Positions 53,837 through 62,910 are shown, numbered from the stretch's first letter. The stretch: DNA of 64,000 bases from Alphaproteobacteria bacterium (GCA_030426245.1 JAUHYZ010000004.1:62001-126000); one strand, 5' to 3'. Notes: generated by a model from the sequence alone, not told the origin. A program made the numbers and translations.

Positions 53837-55063
53837 ATGCCCCATTATGACATCGTAATCGTAGGTGCAGGGCACGGTGGAGCCCAGGCCGGGATTGCGC
53901 TCAGGCAGCAAGGCTTCGAAGGTTCGATTCTGATGGTCGGCCGCGATACGCAGGCGCCCTATGAGCGCCCGCCTCTGTCCAAGGAATATCTCGCGCGCGA
54001 AAAGCCGTTCGAGCGGATCATGATCCGCCCCAAGCAATTCTGGGCCGACAAGGATGTGGAACTGAAGCTGGGCACGAGCGTGACCAAGGTCGACCCGGCC
54101 AATCACGAAGCTACGCTGAGCGGCGGCGAGGTCATCTCCTATGGCAAGCTGATCTGGGCCGCAGGGGGCGACCCCCGGCGCATATCGCTGCCCGGATCGG
54201 ATCTGGCGGGCATCCACTATGTGCGCGACAAGGCCGATGCCGACCGCATGATGGCCGAGCTCGATGCCGGGGCGAAGGAAGTCGTGGTGATCGGGGGCGG
54301 CTATATCGGGCTGGAAGCCGCCGCGGTCATGATCAAGCTGGGCTGCAAGGTCACACTGCTGGAAGCGCTGGACCGCGTTCTGGCGCGCGTGGCGGGAGAG
54401 GACCTGTCGGCCTTCTACGAAGCGGATCACCGCGCCCACGGGGTCGATCTGCGCACCTCCGTGGCCGTGGAAGCCATTGAAGGCGACGGGGAAAGGGTCA
54501 CCGGCGTCAAGCTGGCCACAGGGGAAGTGATCCCTTGCCAGATGGTGGTGGTGGGGATCGGGATCGTTCCCGCGATCGGCCCGCTGATCGAAGCCGGAGC
54601 GGCCGGAGCCAACGGGGTCGACGTCGACGAATATTGCCGCACCAGCCTGGATGACGTCTACGCCATCGGCGACTGCGCGGCGCATGCCAACGACTATGCC
54701 GGAGGCGCCGTGATCCGCCTGGAAAGCGTGCAGAACGCCAATGACATGGCCACCACCGCAGCCAAATCCATCTGCGGCGATCCCCAGCCCTATCACGCGT
54801 TGCCCTGGTTCTGGTCGAACCAGTACGATCTGAAGCTGCAGACCGCGGGCCTCAATCTGGGCCATGACGCGACTGTACTAAGAGGCGATCCTGCAAACCG
54901 CAGTTTCTCGGTGATCTATCTGAAGGAAGGCAAGGTCATTGCGCTGGACTGCGTCAACCAGGTCAAGGACTATGTGCAGGGCCGCAAACTGGTGGAAGCG
55001 GGGAAAGCAATCCCGCCCGAACAGCTGATGGATACCGATACGCCGCTCAAGGAAATGCTGTAA
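53837..55063 (+). CDS. FAD-dependent ferredoxin/rubredoxin-type reductase
   Basis: A 408-residue pyridine nucleotide-disulfide family flavoprotein without the redox-active cysteine pair. FAD and NAD(P)H sites are seen at [16 protein letters not shown] and [20 protein letters not shown], and the second FAD segment at [10 protein letters not shown]. The [12 protein letters not shown] segment and [11 protein letters not shown] near the end are typical of putidaredoxin or rhodocoxin reductases, which pass electrons from NAD(P)H to a ferredoxin serving a P450 or ring dioxygenase. No ferredoxin or P450 gene is adjacent. It follows the GDH gene by 39 bases. Confidence 0.9.
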   Translation: MPHYDIVIVGAGHGGAQAGIALRQQGFEGSILMVGRDTQAPYERPPLSKEYLAREKPFERIMIRPKQFWADKDVELKLGTSVTKVDPANHEATLSGGEVISYGKLIWAAGGDPRRISLPGSDLAGIHYVRDKADADRMMAELDAGAKEVVVIGGGYIGLEAAAVMIKLGCKVTLLEALDRVLARVAGEDLSAFYEADHRAHGVDLRTSVAVEAIEGDGERVTGVKLATGEVIPCQMVVVGIGIVPAIGPLIEAGAAGANGVDVDEYCRTSLDDVYAIGDCAAHANDYAGGAVIRLESVQNANDMATTAAKSICGDPQPYHALPWFWSNQYDLKLQTAGLNLGHDATVLRGDPANRSFSVIYLKEGKVIALDCVNQVKDYVQGRKLVEAGKAIPPEQLMDTDTPLKEML

Positions 55064-55156
55064 TCGCCCGGCGCATTGGCCGGAAACGGAACGGCGCCCC
55101 GGTGCCGCCTATCCATCCGGTTAACCATGTTTCGTGTTGCTCCCGTTCACATGCGA

Positions 55157-55166
55157 GAGTTAACTC
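55157..55166. promoter_or_regulatory. Palindrome GAGTTAACTC directly upstream of the ABC transporter genes
   Basis: A perfect 10-base palindrome lies six bases before the ATG at 55173, inside a slightly longer hairpin (GCGAG, 55153-55157, with CTCGC, 55164-55168). It covers the place where a ribosome site would be expected, so either a DNA-bound regulator or an RNA hairpin could control the operon. Confidence 0.35.
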
Positions 55167-55172
55167 GCGTGA

Positions 55173-56168
55173 ATGGATAGCCAAATCGACGACCGCCGCG
55201 TGACCCAGCTGGCCCCGGCCAGCGATGCGCGTCCGCTCGCGATCGAAGCGCGCGGCCTGGTCAAGCGCTTCGACGATACGCTGGCGGTGGACGGAGTGGA
55301 TATCTCGGTCCCCGAAGGGGCGATCTACGGCATTCTGGGGCCCAACGGCGCCGGCAAGACGACGACCTTGCGCATGCTGCTGGGCATCATCGACCCGGAT
55401 GAGGGCGAACGCCGCCTGCTGGGGCATAACAGGCCGCATGAGGTTGCCCGCCTGGTCGGCTACCTGCCCGAAGAACGCGGGCTCTACCCGGCGATGAAAG
55501 CCTATGAAGCGATTGCATTTCTGGGCGCGCTGCGGGGCATGCCGCTGAAAGTCGGGCGCGAACGCGGGCGCGAATTGCTGGAGAACCACGGCCTTGGCTA
55601 TGCGGCCGACCGCCAGATCCGCCAGCTTTCCAAGGGCATGGCCCAGACCGTGCAGCTGCTGGGCACGCTGGTTCACAAGCCGAAACTGGTGGTGTTCGAC
55701 GAACCCTTTTCGGGGCTCGACGCGCTCAATCAGGGCAAGCTGGAGCGTATGATCCGCAAGCTGGCGGACGAAGGCACGACCGTAATCTTTTCGACCCATG
55801 TGATCGCCCATGCGGAGCGCCTGTGCGAACAGGTGGCGATCATCGCCGGCGGCAAAGTGCCTTTCGCAGGCAGCGTGGATGTCGCGCGCGACCGCATCCC
55901 CCCGCAGGTCCGGCTTGAAACGCGGGCGCAGACCGGCGCGTGGCGATCCGCATTGCCGGCGGACGCCCGTCAGGAAGGCCAGGCCTGGTATTTCAATTTG
56001 CCCGAAACCGGTGTGGAGCCGCTGCTCAGGGCCCTGATCGAAGGCGAAGCGGGCATCACTTCGCTGTCGATCGAGCGGGCCGGGCTGCACGATGCGTTCG
56101 TTTCGATTGCCGGCGAGGCTGCGGCCCGCGCGCTCGAGGCGGAAACGGGCGAGGAGCGCGCCGCATGA
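55173..56168 (+). CDS. ABC transporter ATP-binding protein (NatA-like)
   Basis: A 331-residue ATPase that powers the membrane partner encoded next. It has Walker A GPNGAGKTT (56-64), a signature loop in place of LSGGQ reading QLSKGMAQ, Walker B LVVFDEPFSGLD and the switch His in STHVIAHAE. A C-terminal domain of about 90 residues follows the ATPase, as in NatA/CcmA-type exporters. LSKGM is common in this group. It overlaps the permease gene by four bases. The export substrate (sodium, drug, lipid) cannot be told. Confidence 0.93.
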   Translation: MDSQIDDRRVTQLAPASDARPLAIEARGLVKRFDDTLAVDGVDISVPEGAIYGILGPNGAGKTTTLRMLLGIIDPDEGERRLLGHNRPHEVARLVGYLPEERGLYPAMKAYEAIAFLGALRGMPLKVGRERGRELLENHGLGYAADRQIRQLSKGMAQTVQLLGTLVHKPKLVVFDEPFSGLDALNQGKLERMIRKLADEGTTVIFSTHVIAHAERLCEQVAIIAGGKVPFAGSVDVARDRIPPQVRLETRAQTGAWRSALPADARQEGQAWYFNLPETGVEPLLRALIEGEAGITSLSIERAGLHDAFVSIAGEAAARALEAETGEERAA

Positions 56169-57448
56169 CCGGGCAAATGGCACAGGCCGAACGCCTGCCC
56201 CTGTGGCGCGCCGCCTATGTGATCGCACGCCGCGATTTCGTGGCCGTGCTGTTCAGCCGGGCGTTCATATTCTTCCTGCTGGGGCCGCTGTTCCCATTGG
56301 TGGTCGGCGTGCTGGCCGGCGGCGTGGGGCAGCAGGTCGCAGCGGAAACCGGCAATGCGCAGATCGGCATCGCGATGGAGGCCGGCGACGCGGATGCCAT
56401 GCTCGCTGCCAACGGAAGCCTGAGGGCCGAGCTCGGCCTGTCATTGCCGCACATGACCGTTCTGAAACGCCTCCAGCCCGGCGAGGAATTCGACGTACGC
56501 GGGGCCATGGATGAACGGCAGGGCAATATCGCTGCGATCGTAACGGGTACGCTCGAATCGCCGACGCTCACCGCCACGCCGGAGCGTCTGTCGCGCTGGG
56601 AAGGGCCGATATCCATGATCGCGGCGCAGGCCCGCGCCAAGGCACCCACGGACTATCCCGAGGTAACCTTGAAAGAGGTCGCCACCAGCGGCGCCCAGGA
56701 ACGCAATACGCGCATCCGCACGGCGCAATCGGGCATGGCGCTGCTGTTTCTGCTGATCATGCTGCTGGCGGGCATGGTCCTGTCCAACCTGGTGGAGGAA
56801 AAGGCCAACAAGATTATCGAAATCCTGGCCGCGGCCATCCCGATGGATGCGGTGTTCCTTGGCAAGCTGTTTGCGATGCTGGCGGTTTCGCTGGTCGGGA
56901 TCGCCGTCTGGGGATCGGTGATCGGCGGGCTGATCATGCTGGCGGGCAGCCAAGGCCAGTTGGGCGCGCAGCTTCAAGGCATGGCGGCACCCGGGGTCGG
57001 CTGGCCGCTGTTCTTCCTGTTCAGCGCGATCTATTTCGCCATGGGCTATCTGCTGCTGGGATCCATTTTCCTGACCATCGGATCGATGGCGGCCACCGTG
57101 CGTGAGGTGCAGACGCTGTCCATGCCGGCAACCATGATGCAGCTGCTGGTGTTCTTCTTCGCCAATTTCGCGCTGACCCGGCAGGGAGAGCCGCTGGAGC
57201 TGGCCGCCGTGGCCTTCCCGCTGAGCTCGCCCTATGCCATGCTCGCGCGCGCAGCGACGGAGGATGCGCTTTGGCCCCATGCATTGGCGCTGATCTGGCA
57301 GGCGGCCGCGGTTGCGCTGTTCGTGAAAGTCGGGGCTTCGCTGTTCCGCAAACGGGTGATGAAATCGGGCCCGCAAAAGGTGAAAGGGCGCGGGTTTCTG
57401 CGCAGCCTGCTGCCCGGATCGCGCCGGCGGGAAACAAGCAAGGCGTAA
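56165..57448 (+). CDS. ABC-2 type membrane permease (NatB-like)
   Basis: A 427-residue integral membrane protein. One span near the start (AVLFSRAFIFFLLGPLFPLVVGVLAGG) is followed by a large soluble domain of about 180 residues (QQVAAETGNAQIGIAMEAGD onward), then five hydrophobic segments in the C-terminal half (LLFLLIMLLAGMVLSNLVEEK, LFAMLAVSLVGIAVWGSVIGG, LFFLFSAIYFAMGYLLLGSIF, QLLVFFFANFAL, LALIWQAAAVALFV). This is the NatB/ABC2_membrane_3 layout. The VEEKANKIIEIL motif typical of that family is present. ATG 56165 overlaps the ATPase stop; longer in-frame extensions upstream are overlap artefacts. Confidence 0.9.
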   Translation: MTGQMAQAERLPLWRAAYVIARRDFVAVLFSRAFIFFLLGPLFPLVVGVLAGGVGQQVAAETGNAQIGIAMEAGDADAMLAANGSLRAELGLSLPHMTVLKRLQPGEEFDVRGAMDERQGNIAAIVTGTLESPTLTATPERLSRWEGPISMIAAQARAKAPTDYPEVTLKEVATSGAQERNTRIRTAQSGMALLFLLIMLLAGMVLSNLVEEKANKIIEILAAAIPMDAVFLGKLFAMLAVSLVGIAVWGSVIGGLIMLAGSQGQLGAQLQGMAAPGVGWPLFFLFSAIYFAMGYLLLGSIFLTIGSMAATVREVQTLSMPATMMQLLVFFFANFALTRQGEPLELAAVAFPLSSPYAMLARAATEDALWPHALALIWQAAAVALFVKVGASLFRKRVMKSGPQKVKGRGFLRSLLPGSRRRETSKA

Positions 57449-57492
57449 CTTTTTGCCCGTTTCATGCGTATAGGTAGGTGGAGGACTATGTG

Positions 57493-57990
57493 ATGAGCAA
57501 GAACACCGCCCCCAGCCGCCGCCAGGCCATGGCCTGGATTTCTTCCGCCGCCGCCTTGCCGATACTGGCCGCGTGCGGGGATTCGCCCGCCGCCGCAAAA
57601 GACTTTCGCGTGAGCTATTCCGAGGCGCAATGGCGTGAGCGCCTGACCAAGGCCGAATACCATATCCTGCGAGAGGCAGGGACGGAGCGCCCCTATACCT
57701 CCCCGCTCAATGACGAACACCGCAAGGGCACCTTCCTGTGCAAGGGATGCAGCAACGAGCTGTTTTCCAGCAGGACGAAATATGACAGCAAAACCGGCTG
57801 GCCCAGCTTCTGGAGGCCGCTGCCGGGCGCGATCGGGACCGATACGGATTACAAGCTGGGCTATCCGCGGACCGAAGTGCATTGCGCGGATTGCGGCGGC
57901 CATCTGGGCCATGTCTTCAATGACGGGCCCCAGCCGACCGGCAAGCGTTATTGCATGAACGGCCTGGCGATGACTTTCCGCCCGGCCTGA
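57493..57990 (+). CDS. msrB: Peptide-methionine (R)-S-oxide reductase, Tat-exported lipoprotein
   Basis: MsrB repairs methionine-R-sulfoxide in proteins. The 165-residue protein has two zinc-binding Cys pairs (FLCKGC, C83 and C86; CADCGGH, C131 and C134), the GWPSF segment and catalytic Cys154 in RYCMNGLAMTF. The normal motif here is RYCxNSxxLxF, so the Ser-to-Gly change next to the nucleophile is unusual. The N-terminus is a twin-arginine signal (SRRQAMAW) running into a lipobox LAAC with Cys28, so the enzyme is probably anchored in the envelope, not cytoplasmic. GGAGG lies eight bases before ATG 57493. It is a single gene converging with the glycan operon. Confidence 0.9.
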   Translation: MSKNTAPSRRQAMAWISSAAALPILAACGDSPAAAKDFRVSYSEAQWRERLTKAEYHILREAGTERPYTSPLNDEHRKGTFLCKGCSNELFSSRTKYDSKTGWPSFWRPLPGAIGTDTDYKLGYPRTEVHCADCGGHLGHVFNDGPQPTGKRYCMNGLAMTFRPA

Positions 57991-58015
57991 TGCGCCCGCA
58001 TGGCGAATCTGCCGC

Positions 58016-59788
58016 CTAGTCGGCGACCTTCCACACCTTGAATTCCTCCGGCGCGTCGATCTTGACCGGGCGCAGCCAGGCGGGCGGATCCCCCGCCAGC
58101 AGCTGCGCCATCAATCCGTCGGGGTTTCCGATCTTGAAATTATGCGGTTCGATCAGATCGGTGCAGACCACGACATAGCCGGCCTGGTGCCGCTTGATGA
58201 TATCATGCGCCCGGTCTTCCGCGCTGGTGAAGGCCAGGATCACATCGTGGATCGCAGCTTGGGCGCGATGATGGCCGGTTGCCACAACGCTGTGATCCGT
58301 CTGATACAGAATCGAAGGCCCGATATCGACCGGGGCGAACAGAGTCGATCTGGGCAGCGCCGCGAGCTGCGGGACGTTCCGCGAAAGATCGCATTCAGAT
58401 TGCTTGATCCTGTTGCCGGTATCCTCTGCGGCCTGGGCCCGCGAATGCACCAGGGTGATCTGCGCCACCTGCACTGCCAGGAATGGCTGCAGCGTCAGCA
58501 CCAGCGCGATGCCGACCGCCAGCTTGCGCGCCGGGTTGCCGGTTTCGCGCATGGCCGCCAGCAGGCGCGATGCCAGCCAGCCGAGCGGAACCGCGCCGAG
58601 CGCGGCGACGAACCCCATGGATCGCCAGGTGAGCAATCCGGTGATCAGCGCCGCCCCCAGCAGCAATGTGTAATCCAGCCACCAGGAACGCATCCTGTCC
58701 TTCGCGCCGAGCCAGATGCAAACCGCAGCCCCCAGCGCCACGAAGCCCTGGGCCACGATCGGAATCAGCTGCGCCAGCGGCTGCTGCCAGAAGGGCCGCC
58801 CTTCATGGACATTGACATACCAATAGTCCCGGACCAGCGGATCGAGCCCGCCGAAAGGTCCGGCCGCGCAGTGCGGCGCGGACAACAGGAAGAAACCGAC
58901 GCCAACCAGGCCCGTGCCTGCCAGCAGGACGACCACGCCGCCCGGCGGAACCTTCTTCTTCCGGGCAATGACCGAGCAGCCAAGCGCCACGATCAGGAAC
59001 AGGCCCAGATGCGCCGGCGAGATGGCGTCGCAATATTGCGTGAGATCGGCGAACCCGCGCGTCAGGCTGAACAGCACCACCAGAAAACCGGCAAGGCTGG
59101 CGAGATAGCTGGCGAGCCATTGGCTGGCGGCTGGATCGCGGATCCAGCGCAGCAGAAGCACCGCGCCGATCGCGGCGGCAATCGGCAGCACTTCGAGCGA
59201 GATCGAAAGGCCGATGGCCATGCCCAGCCCGGCCAATGCGCCGCCAAGCAGCGGCCTGCGGGCCATGAGCGCGCTGGCGGCAAAGATGACGGTGACGATC
59301 TGCCAGGCATGATGGTCGATCCGCAGCGGCTGCACTTGCCAGATCAGGACCGGCGAGAGGCCGCATGCCAGACAGGCAAGTCCTGCGATCTCCCGGTCGA
59401 ACAGGCGGAATGCCATGTGCCCGACCAGCGCAAGGATCGCCCCCAGCGAAAGCAACGGGATGGCCAGCGTAGCAATCTGCTCCGCCAGCGGCTGGCCGAA
59501 CAGGGGCTTCAGCGCCAGAATGACGATCGCGAGCGGAAGATCCACGATGCGCGACCAGTGCATCACCGGGCTGTCTGTGGGATTGATGCGGTATTGATGG
59601 AGATCGAACCAGCCCTGCCCCGCAATCAGGTCGCGAACCTGCACCAGACGGAGCGTGTCGTCGGGATCGGGAAAGCGCCATTCGATAACGCTGCGAATAT
59701 CGATCAGCACAACCAGTACGGCGAACAGCAGCCAGATCAGCGCGATGCGCTTCCAGGGCGTGTGCCGGTCTGCCGAGAGCCCGTGCAC
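58016..59788 (-). CDS. Polytopic membrane protein, GT-C glycosyltransferase-like
   Basis: A 590-residue protein with about twelve hydrophobic segments and a soluble C-terminal part of about 130 residues. The first outside loop after the opening span carries the acidic motif FPDPDDTLRLVQVRDLI (residues 39-55), then HQYRINPTDSPVMHWSRIVD. An acidic pair in the first loop is the mark of GT-C enzymes, which use lipid-linked sugar donors, including the STT3 and PMT types. There is no firm family match that I can name. It is the last gene of a minus-strand operon, two bases after gtrA, which supports a role in adding sugars to a surface glycan. Confidence 0.75.
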   Translation of the reverse strand: MHGLSADRHTPWKRIALIWLLFAVLVVLIDIRSVIEWRFPDPDDTLRLVQVRDLIAGQGWFDLHQYRINPTDSPVMHWSRIVDLPLAIVILALKPLFGQPLAEQIATLAIPLLSLGAILALVGHMAFRLFDREIAGLACLACGLSPVLIWQVQPLRIDHHAWQIVTVIFAASALMARRPLLGGALAGLGMAIGLSISLEVLPIAAAIGAVLLLRWIRDPAASQWLASYLASLAGFLVVLFSLTRGFADLTQYCDAISPAHLGLFLIVALGCSVIARKKKVPPGGVVVLLAGTGLVGVGFFLLSAPHCAAGPFGGLDPLVRDYWYVNVHEGRPFWQQPLAQLIPIVAQGFVALGAAVCIWLGAKDRMRSWWLDYTLLLGAALITGLLTWRSMGFVAALGAVPLGWLASRLLAAMRETGNPARKLAVGIALVLTLQPFLAVQVAQITLVHSRAQAAEDTGNRIKQSECDLSRNVPQLAALPRSTLFAPVDIGPSILYQTDHSVVATGHHRAQAAIHDVILAFTSAEDRAHDIIKRHQAGYVVVCTDLIEPHNFKIGNPDGLMAQLLAGDPPAWLRPVKIDAPEEFKVWKVAD

Positions 59789-59790
59789 GA

Positions 59791-60210
59791 TCAGTCTGCG
59801 GGGCCGGAGGCGCGGAAGACGATTTTACTGCGCAGGAGCCAGGTCAGGGCGAAGCTCGCCGCGATGGCCACCAGTTTGGCGATGCGCGGATCGAATCCCG
59901 CAAGGTCACCGGTGCCGACGATCACGGTCGTCAGGGCCAGGCCCGCCAGGGCGGAGATCACGAACAGCGCCTTTTGCTTGGTCCGCGCCGTTCCGCGATC
60001 CGCAACCGTGTCGGTAAACACGGTGCGGCTGGAAAGCAGCCAATGCGCCGCAATGCCGAGGCTGTAGCTGAGCGCGGAGGCCGCCGCTGCGAACATGCCG
60101 ATGGAAAGCAGCGCCAGAAAGCTGCCCATGTCCACGGCCAATGCGCCGACACTGGCCAGCACATAGCGGATAAAGCGTATGTCGCGGATCCGGGTGAGAA
60201 CGGAGATCAC
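59791..60210 (-). CDS. GtrA family membrane protein
   Basis: A 139-residue protein with four hydrophobic segments (YVLASVGALAVDMGSFLALL, AAASALSYSLGIAAHWLLS, ALFVISALAGLALTTVIVG, LVAIAASFALTWLLRSKIVF). The FxxxR-type ending SKIVFRA and the layout are those of GtrA proteins, proposed to flip undecaprenyl-linked glucose or other sugars across the inner membrane for O-antigen or teichoic acid decoration. It lies between an FAD oxidoreductase gene and a GT-C-like protein, a fitting partner for a lipid-linked sugar route. Confidence 0.88.
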   Translation of the reverse strand: MISVLTRIRDIRFIRYVLASVGALAVDMGSFLALLSIGMFAAAASALSYSLGIAAHWLLSSRTVFTDTVADRGTARTKQKALFVISALAGLALTTVIVGTGDLAGFDPRIAKLVAIAASFALTWLLRSKIVFRASGPAD

Positions 60211-60236
60211 TCCATTGCCTCCATTGCCCTGTTTCG

Positions 60237-61832
60237 TCAGGCGGCTTCGCGGCCGCTCTTGGCGGCACGCTCGGGCACGCTGCGCACGGAGCCCAAGGCC
60301 GCGGCCTGGTCTTCGGTGATATTGCCGCGCCGCACGCCGGTTTCGGGCAGTGTCTTTTCAGCCCCTTCATTGCCCGCTTCGTGATATTCGGCGTCTTCAT
60401 TGACGCACCATGTGTCGTAGACCCGCTCACCGGCCACGATATTCTCGACCGTGAGCATCGCCGTCATCATTGCGTGATCCTGATTGTTGTAGCGGTGCAT
60501 GCCGTTGCGGCCGACAAGATGCAGCGTGGGGAATTTTGCTTCCAGTTCGCCGCGCAGCGCCGCGACATTCTCGGCATAATCCTCGTCATAGACGGGATAG
60601 GCCTTTTCCTGCCGCACGACGGCGCCGCCGATCACCTTTTCCGGTTCGACCAGGCCGAGGATCGCCATTTCCTTCTTGGCAAGCTCAACCAGATCCTCGT
60701 CGGAGGAAGACCACAATCCGTCCCCTTCGAAGCAGAAATATTCAAGGCCGACACAGGCGACATTTTCGTCCGGCACCATTTCGGGCGACCAGCTGCGGAA
60801 GTTCTGCACGCGGCCGACCTGCACCTTTTCGTCGTGAATGTAGATCCAGTTATCGGGGAACAGGTCTTCCGACTTGATCATCAAGGCGACGGTCAGAAAG
60901 TCGCGATATTTCAGCTTCGAGGCATTGAGCGTCGTTGCGGGCAGCGGGTGCAGCCGGGCGGCCAGTTCGCGCATCGGCGCGGAAGAAATCGTATGTTTCG
61001 CCTTCACCACCAATTCGCCGCCGGGGCCGCTGGCAGTCATGCGCCAGCCGCCTTCGCCATCGGCGGCGAGCTGTTTCAGGGAGTGCCCCATGATGACCTG
61101 GCTGCCGGCTGCCTCGATCTTGTCGCGCGCGGCGTCCCACATCATGCCCGGGCCGAGCCGGGGATAGCGGAAAGTTTCGAGCAGGGTCTTCACCTTGCCG
61201 TCATTCGGGCGCTTGTTGAGCCCCATCGAGCGCTTGACCCCGTCGGTCACGGCGCTCCAGAGCGAAAGGCCCTTGATCCGCTGAGCCGCCCAGTCGGCGC
61301 TCATCTCGTCGCAGGGCATACCCCACACCTTCTCGGTGTAGGTCTTGAAGAAGATCGAATAGAGCTTCTTGCCGAACTGATTGGTGGTCCAGTCTTCGAA
61401 ACTGTTCACTTCCTTCAGGGGGAACAGCTTGTAGCGCAAATAGCTGAGCATGCAGGCGGTGGAGCGCAGGATCCCCAGATTGCGCAGCGCCTCGAAAGCG
61501 CGCAGCGGATAGGAATAGAATTTGCCCTCGTAATAGATGCGGCTCATCCGCGGGCGCTGAATGAAATCGTCCGGCAGGATCTCGTTCCACAGGTCCACGA
61601 CCTGCTGGCTCTTCGAGAAGAAACGGTGGCCGCCAATGTCGAAGCGATAGCCGTCATGCTCCACCGTGCGGCTGATGCCGCCGACATAGGTTTCATCCCT
61701 TTCGATGATCGCGACGGACAGGCCCTGCTTGCTCAGCAGATAGCCGGCAGTCAGGCCGGCCGGCCCGGCGCCAATGATCGCGACGTCGGCTTCGACCTCG
61801 CGTTCGCTCGAGCGCCACTTCAACTCATTCAT
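60237..61832 (-). CDS. FAD-dependent oxidoreductase, UDP-galactopyranose mutase/protoporphyrinogen oxidase-like
   Basis: A 531-residue flavoprotein with an FAD Rossmann motif ([16 protein letters not shown]) and the [21 protein letters not shown] signature shared by the amine oxidase superfamily branch that includes UDP-galactopyranose mutase and protoporphyrinogen oxidase. The C-terminal FAD motif is [18 protein letters not shown]. It lacks a membrane span. In this operon (with GtrA and a GT-C-like protein) a role in making or isomerising a sugar for surface glycan is more likely than haem synthesis, but the substrate is not proven. About 60 residues at the C-terminus are extra and poorly conserved. 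Confidence 0.85.
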   Translation of the reverse strand: MNELKWRSSEREVEADVAIIGAGPAGLTAGYLLSKQGLSVAIIERDETYVGGISRTVEHDGYRFDIGGHRFFSKSQQVVDLWNEILPDDFIQRPRMSRIYYEGKFYSYPLRAFEALRNLGILRSTACMLSYLRYKLFPLKEVNSFEDWTTNQFGKKLYSIFFKTYTEKVWGMPCDEMSADWAAQRIKGLSLWSAVTDGVKRSMGLNKRPNDGKVKTLLETFRYPRLGPGMMWDAARDKIEAAGSQVIMGHSLKQLAADGEGGWRMTASGPGGELVVKAKHTISSAPMRELAARLHPLPATTLNASKLKYRDFLTVALMIKSEDLFPDNWIYIHDEKVQVGRVQNFRSWSPEMVPDENVACVGLEYFCFEGDGLWSSSDEDLVELAKKEMAILGLVEPEKVIGGAVVRQEKAYPVYDEDYAENVAALRGELEAKFPTLHLVGRNGMHRYNNQDHAMMTAMLTVENIVAGERVYDTWCVNEDAEYHEAGNEGAEKTLPETGVRRGNITEDQAAALGSVRSVPERAAKSGREAA

Positions 61833-61915
61833 TGCATGCCCCCAATGCCTGTCTTGTCACCGGGAGTGAACGAAATTGGTTAGCGGGCAGTTAATGTGCC
61901 GCGCCAAAACGACGC

Positions 61916-62590
61916 TCAACGCCGGGGAGAGAGGCTGGCGTCGAACGGGTGTTCGCCCCAGGTTCCGCAGTCCACATCGCAGTTCCCCTGAAGCTCGGCC
62001 GCAAGCTGGGCGAGTTCGGAAAACTGGAAGGTGTCGTCGAAGGCCAGCCCGTAATCCGATCCGCTGCGCCAGCGCACGCCCGCCTGGATGGAAGGCAGAT
62101 TGTCGGCTTCCAGGCGCAGCTTCTGCGCCAGCGCCAGATGGAGCGGGCTTTCGATCTGCGCGCCCTGCTGCGAAATATTGCGGATCACCACCCCGGCGGT
62201 GCGGCCATGGCTGGAGATGAGCGCCGGCAATTGCAGACGCAGGCGCACCGGCCGCTTGGCGTAGCGGCCCTTATTGCTCAGCAGGCGCTCGATATCGACG
62301 GGGACCGGAAAGCGGAAACCGGCCGAGCCGTCCTTTTCCCAGACGCGTTCGATCGGATGCTGATCGCCATTGGGCAGTTCCAGCGTCAGCTGCACCCCGC
62401 GGGGAAGCGGATGAAAGGTGCGGATGCTTACCCCGCTGGTGGAGGCATCGCGAATGATGCACAGATATTCCCCGCTCGAGCAGATCAGCTTCGCGGTGCG
62501 GATGAGCAGCGTGTATCGCGGCTCCGCACGCGCGCCCAGTTTGCGTTCTTCCGTGAAGCCGAGATCCGCCTTGTGAACCGCCTTATTCAT
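61916..62590 (-). CDS. Tandem PilZ-domain protein
   Basis: A 224-residue protein with two PilZ-like domains. The first has the full cyclic-di-GMP motifs: R21-x3-R25 (RAEPR) and D48-x-S50-x2-G53 (DASTSG). The second has a modified arginine motif (KRPVR, 112-116) and N138-x-S140-x2-G143 (NISQQG), so it may bind more weakly or not at all. PilZ proteins turn cyclic-di-GMP levels into changes in motility, exopolysaccharide or cell cycle. The start ATG 62590 gives a polar beginning; the frame is open to 62674 but the added part is Pro-rich and unlikely. It is next to a surface-glycan operon on the same strand, 83 bases upstream of it. Confidence 0.88.
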   Translation of the reverse strand: MNKAVHKADLGFTEERKLGARAEPRYTLLIRTAKLICSSGEYLCIIRDASTSGVSIRTFHPLPRGVQLTLELPNGDQHPIERVWEKDGSAGFRFPVPVDIERLLSNKGRYAKRPVRLRLQLPALISSHGRTAGVVIRNISQQGAQIESPLHLALAQKLRLEADNLPSIQAGVRWRSGSDYGLAFDDTFQFSELAQLAAELQGNCDVDCGTWGEHPFDASLSPRR

Positions 62591-62767
62591 AAATCCGTCC
62601 TGTGCGTTTCCGCACTGCATGCGCCCTGTTTTTTTGCCCGAAACGCGGGGCGGCGGGGGAGAACCCGCCCGCACTCGCCGCAGGCCAACACAAAGCTAAC
62701 CGGAAATACCTAAATTTCGGTGACCTTCGATCGAGCTTGCCGCGCGATGGCGCCGGCATGCCGCGAA

Positions 62768-62817
62768 GGGACGGTGCGGGGGGACGGTACGGGGGGACGG
62801 TACGGGGGGCGGACGGT
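62768..62817. repeat. G-rich 13-base minisatellite, G-quadruplex candidate
   Basis: The motif ACGGT recurs at 62771, 62784, 62797 and 62813 (spacing 13, 13, 16), with G-runs between: GGG at 62768-62770 and six Gs at 62778-62783, 62791-62796 and 62804-62809. Four G-runs with short loops on the plus strand suit an intramolecular G-quadruplex. It lies between tRNA-Leu and the PilZ gene. Confidence 0.75.
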
Positions 62818-62825
62818 AAGGGGAA

Positions 62826-62910
62826 TGGTGCGGGCGGCGGGACTTGAACCCGCACGAGCAAAGCTCAGGGGATTTTAAGTCCCCGGCGTCTACCATTCCG
62901 CCACGCCCGC
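62826..62910 (-). tRNA. tRNA-Leu (anticodon UAA)
   Basis: On the minus strand the 85-base gene starts GCGGGCGTGGCGGAATGG. The 7-bp acceptor stem is GCGGGCG/CGCCCGC, the anticodon arm GGGGACTTAAAATCCCC has anticodon TAA, a short variable arm follows (class II, as expected for Leu), and GGTTCAAGTCC marks the T arm. The discriminator is A and CCA is encoded (62826-62828). It reads UUA and, by wobble, UUG codons, which are rare in this GC-rich genome. Confidence 0.96.

Noticed and set aside
49859-54865. A 1668-codon open frame on the minus strand
   Set aside because: It lies wholly antisense to the glutamate dehydrogenase and reductase genes, has no domain and reflects the GC-rich codon pattern of the real genes.
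62768-62817. Short regularly spaced repeats considered as a CRISPR remnant
   Set aside because: Units are 13 bases, contiguous and G-rich, with no spacers and no cas genes.
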